The notes beneath the pieces are model-generated. The model was not told the origin of the DNA. It saw only the letters and a list, made by a program, of their open reading frames with translations, and ran no database searches. 64,000 nt of DNA from Crossiella sp. SN42 (lineage in GTDB: Bacteria > Actinomycetota > Actinomycetes > Mycobacteriales > Pseudonocardiaceae), in the NCBI RefSeq assembly GCF_023897065.1, contig NZ_JAMHIV010000017.1, forward strand, positions 124,001 to 188,000. Direction: 5' to 3'. This document shows positions 35,465-44,237 of the stretch, one piece after another. Numbering within the stretch: position 1 is the stretch's first letter; the number at the start of each line of letters is the position of its first letter. The translations under genes were made by a program, and so were the position numbers.

Positions 35465-36358
35465 TCACCCGAGTAGCGTCACTTCCAGCCGCCCGAGTCG
35501 CTCCGGGTCGGCCACGACGTCGATGCCGACGATCCGATCGTCGACAACGGTGAACGCGAACGCCACCAGGGCCTGATCGCCCCTGGGCAGCACCGCGCCC
35601 ACCACGCCGTCGAGCAGTGCCGGCCGGACCACGGTGGCCCGTCCGGCGAAGGTCCGCGCGATCACCTCGGCGCCCCGCAGCTCGGCTGCCAGTGGCGGTG
35701 CGCCGATGCCCGCGTTGGCCGTGGCCCCGGCGACGGCCAGCTGGTCGGCGCGGAGCTCGACGTCGGGATCGAGCACCGCGAGCAGTGCCGCCAGGTCACC
35801 GCCACGGGAGGCGGCCAGGAACGCCTCCACCACGGCGCGCTGCCGGTGCTGGTCCGGTTCCGGCTCGGCAGGCGCGCCCCGCACCCGGCGGCGGGCGCGG
35901 CTGGCCAGCTGCCGGGTGGCCGTGACCGAGCGACCGACGATGGGCGCGATCTCGTCGAAGGCGACACCGAAGAGGTCGTGCAACACGAAGGCGAGCCGCT
36001 CAGCAGGCGCGAGCGTCTCCAACACGACAAGGAGGGCAACACCAACGGAGTCCGCGAGCACCGCTTCCTGCTCCGGCCCATCGGTCCCGTCGGGCTGCTC
36101 GGGCGCGTACGACCCGTGCAGCTCCTCGCGCCGGGACCGCTTGGACCGCAGCATGTCCAGGCACACCCGGCCCACCACGGTGGTCAGCCAGCCGGTGAGG
36201 TTGTCCACCTGCCCGGAATCGGCCCGGCTGAGCCGGAACCAGGTCTCCTGCACCGCGTCCTCGGCTTCGGCGCGCGAGCCGAGCACGCGGAAGGCCACCG
36301 CGAGCAGGTGGTTCCGGTTCTCCTCGAACCGGGCCGCGAGCAGATCGTGTTCGTCCAT
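35465..36358 (-). CDS. sigJ: ECF41-type RNA polymerase sigma factor (SigJ-like, SnoaL-like C-terminal extension)
   Basis: 297 residues. Sigma-2 region at ~8-75 (LLAVAFRVLGSRAEAEDAVQETWFRLSR), sigma-4 at ~105-160 (LAPAERLAFVLHDLFGVAFDEIAPIVGRSVTATRQLASRARRRV) and a ~125-residue SnoaL-like C-terminal domain (VVEAFLAASRGGDLAALLAVLDPDVELRAD), the architecture of group ECF41, which lacks an anti-sigma factor and is tuned by the extension. It is divergent from a CMD/AhpD-like gene, the known ECF41 partner type. ATG at 36358. An ECF41-like promoter faces this gene, so it is probably autoregulated. Confidence 0.92.
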   Translation of the reverse strand: MDEHDLLAARFEENRNHLLAVAFRVLGSRAEAEDAVQETWFRLSRADSGQVDNLTGWLTTVVGRVCLDMLRSKRSRREELHGSYAPEQPDGTDGPEQEAVLADSVGVALLVVLETLAPAERLAFVLHDLFGVAFDEIAPIVGRSVTATRQLASRARRRVRGAPAEPEPDQHRQRAVVEAFLAASRGGDLAALLAVLDPDVELRADQLAVAGATANAGIGAPPLAAELRGAEVIARTFAGRATVVRPALLDGVVGAVLPRGDQALVAFAFTVVDDRIVGIDVVADPERLGRLEVTLLG

Positions 36359-36359
36359 C

Positions 36360-36386
36360 GGTCACATTCCTTCGCCGGGGTCCGTC
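36360..36386 (+). promoter_or_regulatory. ECF41-type promoter for the CMD-domain gene
   Basis: GGTCACA (36360-36366), a 16-nt spacer and CGTC (36383-36386). This fits the published ECF41 promoter pattern TGTCACA-N16-CGTC with one mismatch. The start codon of the target is 50 nt downstream. Confidence 0.7.
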
Positions 36387-36394
36387 ATATCGCT

Positions 36395-36421
36395 GACGGA
36401 GCAGCACCCCTGGATGTGACA
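36395..36421 (-). promoter_or_regulatory. ECF41-type promoter for the sigma-factor gene
   Basis: On the minus strand: TGTCACA (36421-36415), exactly 16 nt, then CGTC (36398-36395), a perfect match to the ECF41 consensus. It is 37 nt upstream of the sigma-factor ATG, supporting autoregulation. Confidence 0.8.
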
Positions 36422-36435
36422 ACAAGGAGAACACC

Positions 36436-36894
36436 ATGTCCGCTCGCATGGCCCACCCGGTCTACCTGCTGCCCGAGGTGATGAAGAGCCTGCAGGCCCT
36501 GGGCAAGGCGACCGAGCACGACGGAGTGCCCAGCAAGACCCACCAACTGGTGCAGCTGCGCGCCAGCCAGATCAACGGCTGCGGCGTGTGCGTGGACATG
36601 CACTCCCGCATGATGAAGAAGGAAGGAGAGACCGACGAACGCCTCTTCGCGGTAGCCGCCTGGCGCGACACGCCGTACTTCACCGACGCCGAACGCGCCG
36701 CCCTGGACCTGGCCGAGTGCATGACCCGCTTCAGCGACCGCGCCGACCAGGTCCCGGACGAGGTCTGGCACGAGGCCGCCAAGCACTACGACGAACCCGC
36801 CCTGGCCGCCCTGATCACCTCGATCGCCCTGATCAACGTCTGGAACCGCCTCAACGGCACCATCCGCCAGCCCGCGGGCCAGACCTGGAACTGA
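36436..36894 (+). CDS. Carboxymuconolactone decarboxylase/AhpD-like protein, ECF41 partner
   Basis: 152 residues. It has the AhpD-fold active-site motif LRASQINGCGVCVDMHSRMMKKEGE with CxxC plus His, and ERLFAVAAWRDTPYFTDAERAALDLAECMT, typical of the peroxidase-related CMD group. The likely role is thiol-based peroxide or organic-hydroperoxide reduction. Divergent from the ECF41 sigma factor and preceded by a matching promoter, so it is the probable main target of that sigma factor. ATG follows AAGGAGA. Confidence 0.9.
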   Translation: MSARMAHPVYLLPEVMKSLQALGKATEHDGVPSKTHQLVQLRASQINGCGVCVDMHSRMMKKEGETDERLFAVAAWRDTPYFTDAERAALDLAECMTRFSDRADQVPDEVWHEAAKHYDEPALAALITSIALINVWNRLNGTIRQPAGQTWN

Positions 36895-36979
36895 CACCAG
36901 CGCCGCCAGCCATGGTTGAACCCGGTCCCGGGCTATGCGTATATTCATACGTACAACGCCAAGACGGGGGAGAGCGCAC

Positions 36980-39289
36980 ATGGCTGACCGGCTTCCTGCC
37001 ACCGTGTACGCGGCGGCGGAGAACCTGTTGTCGCACACCAGATCCGCGCTGATGGGCGAGGCCAGGGTCCGGCCGCGCTGGCTCGATGACGGGGCCCGGT
37101 TCTGGTACCGGGTCGACGGGCGGTTCGTGCTCGTCGACCCGGTGGCCGGCACCAGGGAACCGGCCTTCGACCACGCCCGGCTGGCGGCGGCACTCGCCGA
37201 GGCGGCCGGACAGCAGGTCGACGCCGGGGAACTGCCGTTCCGGGCGATCGAGCCGGGCGCGGGCACGGTGGCGTTCGTGGCCTTCGGACAGCGCTGGCGC
37301 TGCGACCTGGGCGACTACACCTGCCTGCCCGAACCCGCCCCGGCACTCGGGACGGTGCCCGAGCCCGAGCCCGAGCCCGCGGCCGACCCCGCGGCCACCG
37401 CCGAGCCCGCAGTGCCGTCGCCGGACGGCAAGCTCGCCGTCTTCCGGCGTGGGCACGACCTGTGGGCGCGGTCGATGACCGACGGCCGGGAGTGGCCGCT
37501 GACCACCGACGGAGCGGCCGACCACGACTACGGCGGCTCCGGATTCGGGCCCGGCACGCTGCTGGCCAGGTTCGGGGTGACGCCGCCGCCCACGGTGGCC
37601 TGGTCGCCGGACTCCACCAGGGTGCTGACCAGCCGGGTCGACGTGCGCGAGGTCCGGCAGACGCACCTGGTCCAGGCGATGCCGGCCGACGGTGGCGCGC
37701 CGCGGTTGTTCAGCCAGCGGTCCGCCTATCCGGGGGACGAGCACATCCCGATGGCGGAACTGGTGGTGCTGGAGGTGGCCACCGGCGCGGTGGTGCGAGG
37801 GCGGGGCGCGCCGCTGCCGATGCCGTTGATCTCGCCGGTGGCCTCCGGGGCGGCCTGGTGGGCGGTGGACGGGGCGGTCTACTACCTCAGCCAGCCGAGG
37901 GACCTGCGGACCTTGTCCCTGCACCGGCTCGACCCGGCGACCGGGGAGGTGCAGACCGTGGTCAGCGAGACGGGGGAGACCCGGGTGCAGGTCGCGCCGC
38001 TGCCCTTCGATCCGCCGCTGGTTCGGCTGGTCCGGGACGGGGCGGAGCTGCTCTGGTACTCCGAGCGGGACGGCAGGGGACACCTGTACCGCTACGACCG
38101 GGCCGGGCGGTTGCTGGGCCGGGTGACCTCGGGGGACTGGGAGGTGCGGCGGATCCTGCACGTCGACGAGGACGCCGCGGTGGTGTACTTCCTCGCCGCG
38201 GGGCTCGTCGAGGCCGATCCGTACCGGCGGTCGGTGTGCCGGGCCGGGCTGGACGGGACCGGGTTCGCTCTGGTCACCGAGGATGAGCTGGACCACGTGG
38301 TCACCGTGCCGGAGCACGGCGGGTACTTCCTCGACTCGGCCTCCACGGTGGAGCTGCCGCCGGTGACCACCGTGCGCGACTGGTCCGGGCGGGTGCTCGT
38401 CGAGCTGGAGCGGGGCGACCTCCCCACGTCCTGGGCGGCCGGGTGGACGCCGCCGGAGCGGTTCCGGACCACGGCCGCGGACGGGCACACCCCGATCTAC
38501 GGCGTGCTGTACCGGCCGCGCGACTTCGACCCGGCCAAGCGGTACCCGGTGATCGACAGCGTGTACCCGGGGCCGCAGGCCACCAGGGTTGAGCCGTCCT
38601 TCGGTCCGGGTGCCCTCGACACGCACGTGGCCTCGCTGACCGCGCTCGGGTTTGTCGTGGTCGCGGTGGACGGGCGGGGCACCCCGGGCCGGGGCAGGGC
38701 CTTCCACGACCACTCCTACGGCAGGCTCGGCGACGCGGGCGGGCTGGCCGACCACCTGACCGCGATCCGCGAGCTGGCGGTGACCCGGCCGTGGCTGGAC
38801 CTGGACCGGGTCGGGGTCTGCGGCATCTCCGGCGGCGGGTACGCCACGGTCCGGGCGATGTGCGCGTACCCCGAGTTCTACCGCGCCGGGGTGGCGATCA
38901 ACGGCATGCAGGACAACCGCTACTACCTGCAGGTCTGGGGCGAGAGCTTCGACGGGCCCTACGACGAGCAGACCTACGCCCGCAGCTCCAACGTGGAGAT
39001 CGCCGACCGGCTGACCGGCGAGCTGCTGCTGATCCACGGCGGCTCCGACGACAACGTGCACCCGCACCACACCCTGCGCCTGGTCGACCGGCTGATCGCC
39101 GAGGACAAGGACTTCGAGCTGGTGATCGTGCCGGGCGCCGAGCACATGTTCCTCGGCTACGAGCACTACCTGGCCCGGCGGCTGTGGGACCACTTCGTCC
39201 GGCACCTGCTCGGCGTCCAGCCACCGGCCCGCTATCGCCTGAAGCCGACGCCGCTGGACCTCGAGACGCTGGCCGAGCAGTTCAGCTGA
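36980..39289 (+). CDS. S9 family (dipeptidyl-peptidase IV-like) serine peptidase
   Basis: 769 residues, no signal peptide. The N-terminal ~490 residues form a DPP-IV beta-propeller (VPSPDGKLAVFRRGHDLWAR, PTVAWSPDSTRVLTSRVD). The C-terminal alpha/beta-hydrolase domain carries GVCGISGGGYA with nucleophile S617, the acid in HGGSDDNVH and the His in PGAEHMFLG. It probably cuts dipeptides from N-termini of imported peptides. ATG at 36980 follows GGGGGAGAG. The abhydrolase gene follows 38 bp later. Confidence 0.92.
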   Translation: MADRLPATVYAAAENLLSHTRSALMGEARVRPRWLDDGARFWYRVDGRFVLVDPVAGTREPAFDHARLAAALAEAAGQQVDAGELPFRAIEPGAGTVAFVAFGQRWRCDLGDYTCLPEPAPALGTVPEPEPEPAADPAATAEPAVPSPDGKLAVFRRGHDLWARSMTDGREWPLTTDGAADHDYGGSGFGPGTLLARFGVTPPPTVAWSPDSTRVLTSRVDVREVRQTHLVQAMPADGGAPRLFSQRSAYPGDEHIPMAELVVLEVATGAVVRGRGAPLPMPLISPVASGAAWWAVDGAVYYLSQPRDLRTLSLHRLDPATGEVQTVVSETGETRVQVAPLPFDPPLVRLVRDGAELLWYSERDGRGHLYRYDRAGRLLGRVTSGDWEVRRILHVDEDAAVVYFLAAGLVEADPYRRSVCRAGLDGTGFALVTEDELDHVVTVPEHGGYFLDSASTVELPPVTTVRDWSGRVLVELERGDLPTSWAAGWTPPERFRTTAADGHTPIYGVLYRPRDFDPAKRYPVIDSVYPGPQATRVEPSFGPGALDTHVASLTALGFVVVAVDGRGTPGRGRAFHDHSYGRLGDAGGLADHLTAIRELAVTRPWLDLDRVGVCGISGGGYATVRAMCAYPEFYRAGVAINGMQDNRYYLQVWGESFDGPYDEQTYARSSNVEIADRLTGELLLIHGGSDDNVHPHHTLRLVDRLIAEDKDFELVIVPGAEHMFLGYEHYLARRLWDHFVRHLLGVQPPARYRLKPTPLDLETLAEQFS

Positions 39290-39327
39290 GACAAGCACAT
39301 CAAGCACTCAGGAGAGGGGAAATCGAG

Positions 39328-40215
39328 ATGACCCAGGCAGTCGCGCCGCCGCTGGGCGAGCACGTGCGGGTGGGCGGGCGGACGCTGTACACGCACCGGT
39401 CCGGCAACGGGGGTCCGCCGGTGGTGTTCCTGCCCGGCGCGAGCATGGTCGGCCTGCACTACCTCAACATCCACGACCGGATCGCCGAGCACACCACCAG
39501 CGTGCTCTACGACCGGGCGGGCACCGGCTACAGCGAGCGGATCCCGTTGCCGCGCAGCGCGGCCGAGGTCGCCGACGAGCTGCGCGGGCTGTTGTGGGCC
39601 ACCGATGTGCGCGGGCCGTACGTCCTGGTCGCGCACTCCCTCGGCGGGGTCTACGCGCGCCGGTTCGCCCAGCGCTACCCGGACCAGGTGGCCGCGCTGG
39701 TGTCGCTGGAGGGCGCGCACGAGGACTGGGACGACTACATGCCGCCCGAGCTGCGCGTCCAGCACGGGGCCGCGGACGCGCCCATGCCCGAGTTGCCCGC
39801 GGAGACCGTCCAACGGTTCCGCGAGCTGATCACCGCGAAGCTGGCCGGCTGGCCCGAGGCGGTCCGCGAGCCGATGATCGAAGCACAGCTGAGCCTGGAC
39901 TGGATGCGAATCGGCGCGGCCGAGCGGTCCAACCTGGTAGCGGTGTTCGCCGAGCTGCGCCGCGGCGGGCCGATCCCGGACGTGCCGTACCTGCTGTTCA
40001 CCGCCAACGGCATCGACCCCGGCCAGCGGCTGTTCCTGTCCGAGGAGCTGCTGCGGGTGCAGGGCGAGCGCAAACTGGCGATGTACCAGGCGCTGGCCGC
40101 CGCCGCACCGCGCGGCGAGCACCGCGTGCTGGCCGAGGCCGGCCACAGCTGGCTGACCATGGACCAGCCGGAAGAGGTCGTCCAGGGCATCCTGGACGTC
40201 CTCAACCGGATCTAG
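39328..40215 (+). CDS. Alpha/beta-hydrolase fold enzyme
   Basis: 295 residues. The nucleophile elbow is VAHSLGG with S104, the oxyanion region VVFLPGASMVG, and the catalytic His probably in EAGHSWLT; the acid is probably in the segment around FTANGIDPG. Esterase, lipase and haloperoxidase-like functions are all possible. ATG follows GGAGAGGGGAAA. Probably in one transcript with the upstream S9 peptidase. Confidence 0.9.
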   Translation: MTQAVAPPLGEHVRVGGRTLYTHRSGNGGPPVVFLPGASMVGLHYLNIHDRIAEHTTSVLYDRAGTGYSERIPLPRSAAEVADELRGLLWATDVRGPYVLVAHSLGGVYARRFAQRYPDQVAALVSLEGAHEDWDDYMPPELRVQHGAADAPMPELPAETVQRFRELITAKLAGWPEAVREPMIEAQLSLDWMRIGAAERSNLVAVFAELRRGGPIPDVPYLLFTANGIDPGQRLFLSEELLRVQGERKLAMYQALAAAAPRGEHRVLAEAGHSWLTMDQPEEVVQGILDVLNRI

Positions 40216-40245
40216 CTGTCCACAAAGGACTCAACGGCGGTGGGC

Positions 40246-41760
40246 TCAGCGACCGCCGCGGCGGCTGCCTGCCCTGCTGCGCGAGGAGAACGTCGCCGCG
40301 CTCCCAGTGGGCGCGGGCGGCCGCGCGGCGGTGTCGGCTTCCTTGCCGGCCCGCGTGCGCGGCTTGGCCGCCGCACCGGAGCGCTGGCCGGAACCACCGC
40401 GCCGGGAACCACCGCGCTCGGCACCGGCGCGCTCACCGGAAACCCCGCGCTCGCCGGCACCGGCGCGCGAACCCGAGCCACCGCGACCGGCACCGGCACG
40501 CTGGCCGGAACCGTTGCGGCGCCCGGGGTTCCGCGCGGTGTCGGTGATCGCGGAGGGCACCGGCGGCGTGACGTAGCTGCGCTCGCCGACGGCCAGCTCA
40601 GCCAGCAGCGAATGCTCCGGCGTCACGTGGGTCAGCCGCGGCTTGATGCCGGCCTTGCGGGTCAGGTCGCGCACGTCGGCGGCCTGGTCGGCGGTCATCA
40701 GCGTGACCACCGTGCCCGCGGCGCCGGCGCGGGCGGTGCGGCCCGAGCGGTGCAGGTAAGCCTTGTGCTCCATGGGCGGATCGGCGTGCACGACCAGCGT
40801 GACGTCGTCCACGTGGATGCCGCGGGCGGCGATGTCGGTGGCCACCAGGGTGCGCACCCGGCCCTCGGCGAAGGCGCCCAGGTTGCGGGTGCGCGCGGAC
40901 TGGCCCAGGTTGCCGTGCAGCTCGACCGCGGGCACGCCCGAGGCGATGAGCTGCTTGGTCAGCTTGGTCGCCCCGCGCTTGGTGCGGGTGAACACCACGG
41001 TGCGGCCGGGAGCCGCGGTCAGGTCGGCCAGCACCGGCAGCCGGTGCTCGGCGCGGACCTGCAGCACGTGGTGGGTCATCGCGTCCACCGGCGACTGCGC
41101 CGAGTCGACGCTGTGCGTGACCGGGTTGCTGAGGTAGCGGCGGACCAGGGTGTCCACCCCGCTGTCCAGGGTGGCGGAGAACAGCAGCCGCTGACCGCCC
41201 TTGGGCGTGGTGTCCAGCAGCTTGCGCACCACCGGCAGGAAGCCGAGGTCGGCCATGTGGTCGGCCTCGTCCAGCACGGTGACCTCCACCGCGTCCAGGT
41301 TGGCGTGGCCCTCGCCCATGTGGTCGGCGAGCCTGCCGGGGCAGGCCACCAGGATGTCCACGCCGGCGCGCAGCGCGTTGATCTGCGGGCGCGCGGCCAC
41401 CCCGCCGAAGACGGTCAGCGTGCGCAGCCGCAACGCCTTGGCCAGCGGGGCGAGGGACTCGGTGATCTGACCCGCGAGCTCGCGGGTCGGCGCGAGGATG
41501 AGCGCGCGCGGCCTGCCCGGCCGCCGGGGCGTGCCGCTGGCGGCCAGCCTGGACAGCACCGGCAGCAGGAAGGCGTAGGTCTTGCCGGAGCCGGTGCGGC
41601 CACGGCCGAGCACGTCCCGCCCGGCCAGCGAGTCCGGCAGGGTCGCCGTCTGGATCGGGAACGGGGTGCTGATGCCCTGGTCCGCGAGCACCGCGGTGAG
41701 GGCCTGGGGAACGCCGAGCTCGGCGAAGGAAAGCGTGGTGTTGGGGCGGCGGGCCGCCAT
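40246..41760 (-). CDS. DEAD-box RNA helicase with RGG-rich C-terminal tail
   Basis: 504 residues. Q-motif near the N-terminus (FAELGVPQALTAVLADQGIS..FPIQ), Walker A GRTGSGKT, DEAD as VLDEADHM, SAT as LFSATLDS, and the second RecA domain ending HRSGRTARAG. The ~105 C-terminal residues are disordered, Gly/Arg/Ser-rich (GSGQRAGAGRGGSGSRAGAG). Such tails bind RNA and promote condensates. Role: RNA remodelling, probably ribosome assembly or cold adaptation. ATG at 41760 follows GGAGAC. Confidence 0.93.
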   Translation of the reverse strand: MAARRPNTTLSFAELGVPQALTAVLADQGISTPFPIQTATLPDSLAGRDVLGRGRTGSGKTYAFLLPVLSRLAASGTPRRPGRPRALILAPTRELAGQITESLAPLAKALRLRTLTVFGGVAARPQINALRAGVDILVACPGRLADHMGEGHANLDAVEVTVLDEADHMADLGFLPVVRKLLDTTPKGGQRLLFSATLDSGVDTLVRRYLSNPVTHSVDSAQSPVDAMTHHVLQVRAEHRLPVLADLTAAPGRTVVFTRTKRGATKLTKQLIASGVPAVELHGNLGQSARTRNLGAFAEGRVRTLVATDIAARGIHVDDVTLVVHADPPMEHKAYLHRSGRTARAGAAGTVVTLMTADQAADVRDLTRKAGIKPRLTHVTPEHSLLAELAVGERSYVTPPVPSAITDTARNPGRRNGSGQRAGAGRGGSGSRAGAGERGVSGERAGAERGGSRRGGSGQRSGAAAKPRTRAGKEADTAARPPAPTGSAATFSSRSRAGSRRGGR

Positions 41761-41896
41761 GCAGTCTCCGAACGTCTGAGGGGTCGTCCTGCCCGGCGCG
41801 GATGATCCGCAGCGCAAAGGTGGATCGACCTAGAGGGCAGCCCGAGGCAGAACTGAGCGGGCCGCGTCTCCAGTGTAGCTGAGTCCACTGATCTAG

Positions 41897-42865
41897 TCAG
41901 ATGGAAATGACCACCTTGCCGAGCGGATGGCCCTCGTGCACGTACTGGATCGCCTTCGCCGCCTCGGCCAGCGGAAACACCCGGTCGAGCACCGGTGTGA
42001 GCTTGCCCTCCCCGGCCAGTCCGGCCAGGAACGCGAAGTCCGCCCCGCGCTCGCTGCTGAACAGCCCGCGCAAGCGCTGACCGATCAGCGGTGACAGCAG
42101 CGCTGCCCGCAGCACCCGGTCGGTGCCGCCGAACCAGCGCCCGGCCCCCTCACTGCCGACGATCACCAGCGTGCCGCCCGGGGTCAGCGCCCGCCGCAGC
42201 TGGGCCAGCGGCTGACCACCCGCGGTGTCCAGGACCAGGTCGTACCGGGTGCCGTCCACGAAGTCGGCCGTGCTCCGGTCGATCACCCGGTCCGCGCCGA
42301 GCGAGCGCACCAGCTCCGTCCGGCTCGGCCCGCACACCCCGGTCACCCGCGCGCCGAACTCCTTGGCCAGTTGCACCGCGAAGCTGCCCACACCCCCACC
42401 GGCCCCGGTGACCAGCACCTGCTGCCCCGCCCGCACCTGCCCGAGATCCCGCAACCCCTGCAACGCGGTCCCACCGGAGACGGGCATGGCCGCGGCCTGC
42501 TCGAAGCTGAGGTTCGCCGGTTTGACCGCCAGCTGGTCCGCCCTGGCACACGCGTACTCGGCGAAGGACCCAGCACTGGTCCCGAACACCGCGTCCCCGG
42601 CCCGGAACCCGGTCACCCCGGCCCCGACCGACTCCACCACCCCCGCCACGTCCCGCCCGCGCACCGCCACCTTCGGCCTGCGCAGACCGAACCCGGCCAG
42701 CCGCACCAGGTACGGCAACCCGGTCATCAGGTGCCACACATCCGGCCCCACCCCGGCCGCGCGCACCCGCAGCAACACCTCGTCCGCACCCGGCTCCGGA
42801 ATGGGAATGTCCTTGAACGCCAACACATCCGTCGAGCCGTACCGGTCCTGCGTGATCGCCTTCAC
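41897..42865 (-). CDS. Quinone-oxidoreductase-like NADP-dependent MDR enzyme
   Basis: 322 residues. GroES-like N-terminus with GRDVAGVVESVG and no zinc ligands; Rossmann motif VLVTGAGGGVGSFAVQLAKEFGARVTGV; the C-terminus ends YVHEGHPLGKVVI, typical of this branch. It should reduce quinones or enones with NADPH. GTG at 42865 follows GGAGGAG and overlaps the stop of the XRE gene in GTGA, so it is the third gene of a coupled operon and is probably controlled by that regulator. Confidence 0.9.
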   Translation of the reverse strand: MKAITQDRYGSTDVLAFKDIPIPEPGADEVLLRVRAAGVGPDVWHLMTGLPYLVRLAGFGLRRPKVAVRGRDVAGVVESVGAGVTGFRAGDAVFGTSAGSFAEYACARADQLAVKPANLSFEQAAAMPVSGGTALQGLRDLGQVRAGQQVLVTGAGGGVGSFAVQLAKEFGARVTGVCGPSRTELVRSLGADRVIDRSTADFVDGTRYDLVLDTAGGQPLAQLRRALTPGGTLVIVGSEGAGRWFGGTDRVLRAALLSPLIGQRLRGLFSSERGADFAFLAGLAGEGKLTPVLDRVFPLAEAAKAIQYVHEGHPLGKVVISI

Positions 42866-43092
42866 GGCCGCTCCTCCGCATCTCCCGGGTACTGGAAAAC
42901 CTGCTCGAGCGGCACGTTGAACACCCGTGCGATCTGGAACGCCATCTCCAACGAGGGCGAGTACCGCCCGGCCTCGATGGCGATGACCGTCTGCCGCGTC
43001 ACCCCGATCCGCTCGGCCAGCTCCGCCTGCGTCAGCTGCCCGTGCTCGAACCGCAGCGCCCGGATCGAGTTGGTCACCCTGGTCGGCTTCAC
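42862..43092 (-). CDS. Small XRE-family HTH regulator
   Basis: 76 residues, essentially only an HTH: SIRALRFEHGQLTQAELAERIGVTRQTVIAIEAGRYSPSLEMAFQIARVF, like the YozG/YvaZ group that is often encoded beside a small membrane protein. GTG at 43092 overlaps the preceding stop as GTGA, and its own stop overlaps the oxidoreductase start as GTGA. Three imperfect palindromes upstream of the operon are its probable operators. Confidence 0.9.
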   Translation of the reverse strand: MKPTRVTNSIRALRFEHGQLTQAELAERIGVTRQTVIAIEAGRYSPSLEMAFQIARVFNVPLEQVFQYPGDAEERP

Positions 43093-43496
43093 CACGGCTG
43101 GAACCCCCGCCGGTAGGCGACCACCTTGGCCGTCGAGCCGAGCACCGCGGAGAGCACAAACGCCAGGTAGATCGCGTTGGCGATCCAGAAGTGCGCCGCC
43201 CCCGCCAGCGCCAGCCCCAGCGCGCCCACCCCGCCGAGCACCACGAACGACTGCCCGACGTGCTCCCCGAACCGCCCGATCTCCCGGTCCCGCTGGTCCA
43301 CCCGGCCGTCCGCGCCCGGCGTCAGGACCGAGGCCACGATGTGCAGCACGATCCCCGCCACGATCCCGCCGCCGATGGTCCACAACATCGTCGGCACATA
43401 GGACGCCGCCAGGCCGAACACCAGGACGAGATAGGTGCCGTAGCCGCAGATCGCGACCACCAGCAAGATCCACGCCCGCTTCTCTTCAATCGCCAT
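43089..43496 (-). CDS. Small four-TM membrane protein, partner of the XRE regulator
   Basis: 135 residues with about four hydrophobic segments (WILLVVAICGYGTYLVLVFG, MLWTIGGGIVAGIVLHIVA, a third near SFVVLGGVGALGLALAGAA and a fourth at IYLAFVLSAVLG). The loop between 2 and 3 has DQRDREIGRFGEHVGQ, the conserved segment of the family of membrane proteins encoded next to YozG-type HTH regulators. It may sense membrane or redox stress. ATG at 43496, first gene of the coupled operon. Confidence 0.85.
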   Translation of the reverse strand: MAIEEKRAWILLVVAICGYGTYLVLVFGLAASYVPTMLWTIGGGIVAGIVLHIVASVLTPGADGRVDQRDREIGRFGEHVGQSFVVLGGVGALGLALAGAAHFWIANAIYLAFVLSAVLGSTAKVVAYRRGFQPW

Positions 43497-43506
43497 GCCG
43501 CCCCCA

Positions 43507-43571
43507 TGTAAAGAAAACTTGACATGGGCCAATGTAAAGAAGACCCGACACGATGTCAAACATTCTTGACC
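43507..43571. promoter_or_regulatory. Array of three imperfect palindromes (TGTmAAG-N4-CTTGACA), probable XRE operators
   Basis: TGTAAAG-N4-CTTGACA at 43507-43524; TGTAAAG followed by a weaker half-site at 43533-43550; TGTCAAA-N4-CTTGACC at 43554-43571. Spaced 26 and 21 bp. They cover the promoter of the membrane-protein/XRE/oxidoreductase operon. Confidence 0.65.
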
Positions 43572-43628
43572 TCGACCGGCTGGGCGAAACCGGTGCCCGG
43601 CGGCGCGACGGCCGAGTACGGTGCACCG

Positions 43629-44180
43629 ATGTCCGAGGACCAGGTGACCCACCGGTGCCCATGGCTGTTCGGCAGTGAATGGGGAATATCGCTGGTGTTC
43701 CTGGCCAACGAGCGGCATCCCGGCACCGTCGACATCCGCCACCAGGACACTCAGCTGATCTTCGCGATCCTGGGCCGCCTGCTGCTCCGGCTGGCGAGCG
43801 ACCTGGGTCGCACCACCAGGGACATGACCGTCCTCGACGACGTCCCGGTCGCCGAGCTGGTGACCAGGCTGACCTCGTTCGCGGACTTCCGGCAACTGTG
43901 CGCCGCCACCGACCTGGGGACCTCGCCCGAGCTGAGTCACCCGGTGCACATCGTCAGGGCCGAAGCCGAACACGCGGAGCTGACCGCGCTGCTCCGGCAC
44001 GCGGACTCGGGCCGGCTGCTCGGCCGGCTGCACGAGCAGTGCCTGGCGGTCTGCCGGAACGTGCGCGGCCCGCAGAGTCAGCACTGGACCTTGTGGAACG
44101 TCCGCTACCTCGCGCTGCGGATGGAACGCGACCGGATCGCGTCACGAGGCCAGACTACGAACGACTCGCGTCACAAGTGA
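43629..44180 (+). CDS. Hypothetical protein (183 aa)
   Basis: No family recognised. A soluble mixed helix/strand protein beginning MSEDQVTHRCPWLFGSEW, with several His/Trp residues and a Glu/Arg-rich C-terminus. ATG at 43629 has only a weak ribosome site. Codon usage and GC at third positions look genuine. Between the XRE operator array and tRNA-Arg; its promoter would overlap the array, so it may share that control. Confidence 0.55.
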   Translation: MSEDQVTHRCPWLFGSEWGISLVFLANERHPGTVDIRHQDTQLIFAILGRLLLRLASDLGRTTRDMTVLDDVPVAELVTRLTSFADFRQLCAATDLGTSPELSHPVHIVRAEAEHAELTALLRHADSGRLLGRLHEQCLAVCRNVRGPQSQHWTLWNVRYLALRMERDRIASRGQTTNDSRHK

Positions 44181-44237
44181 TGTCACGCAGACTGGGTTGT
44201 GATCTTGCTGGTCGGCGTTTCCGCTGGTGAGAGATGG

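Noticed and set aside
34953-35468. 171-codon minus-strand open frame in the C-rich block, Arg/Gly/Glu-rich
   Set aside because: Its sequence is dictated by the tandem and pentamer repeats; no ribosome site and several frames are open at once.
36895-36979. AT-rich palindrome-like string before the S9 peptidase gene (TATGCGTATATTCATACGTA)
   Set aside because: The arms do not pair when checked base by base; it is probably just a promoter -10 region.
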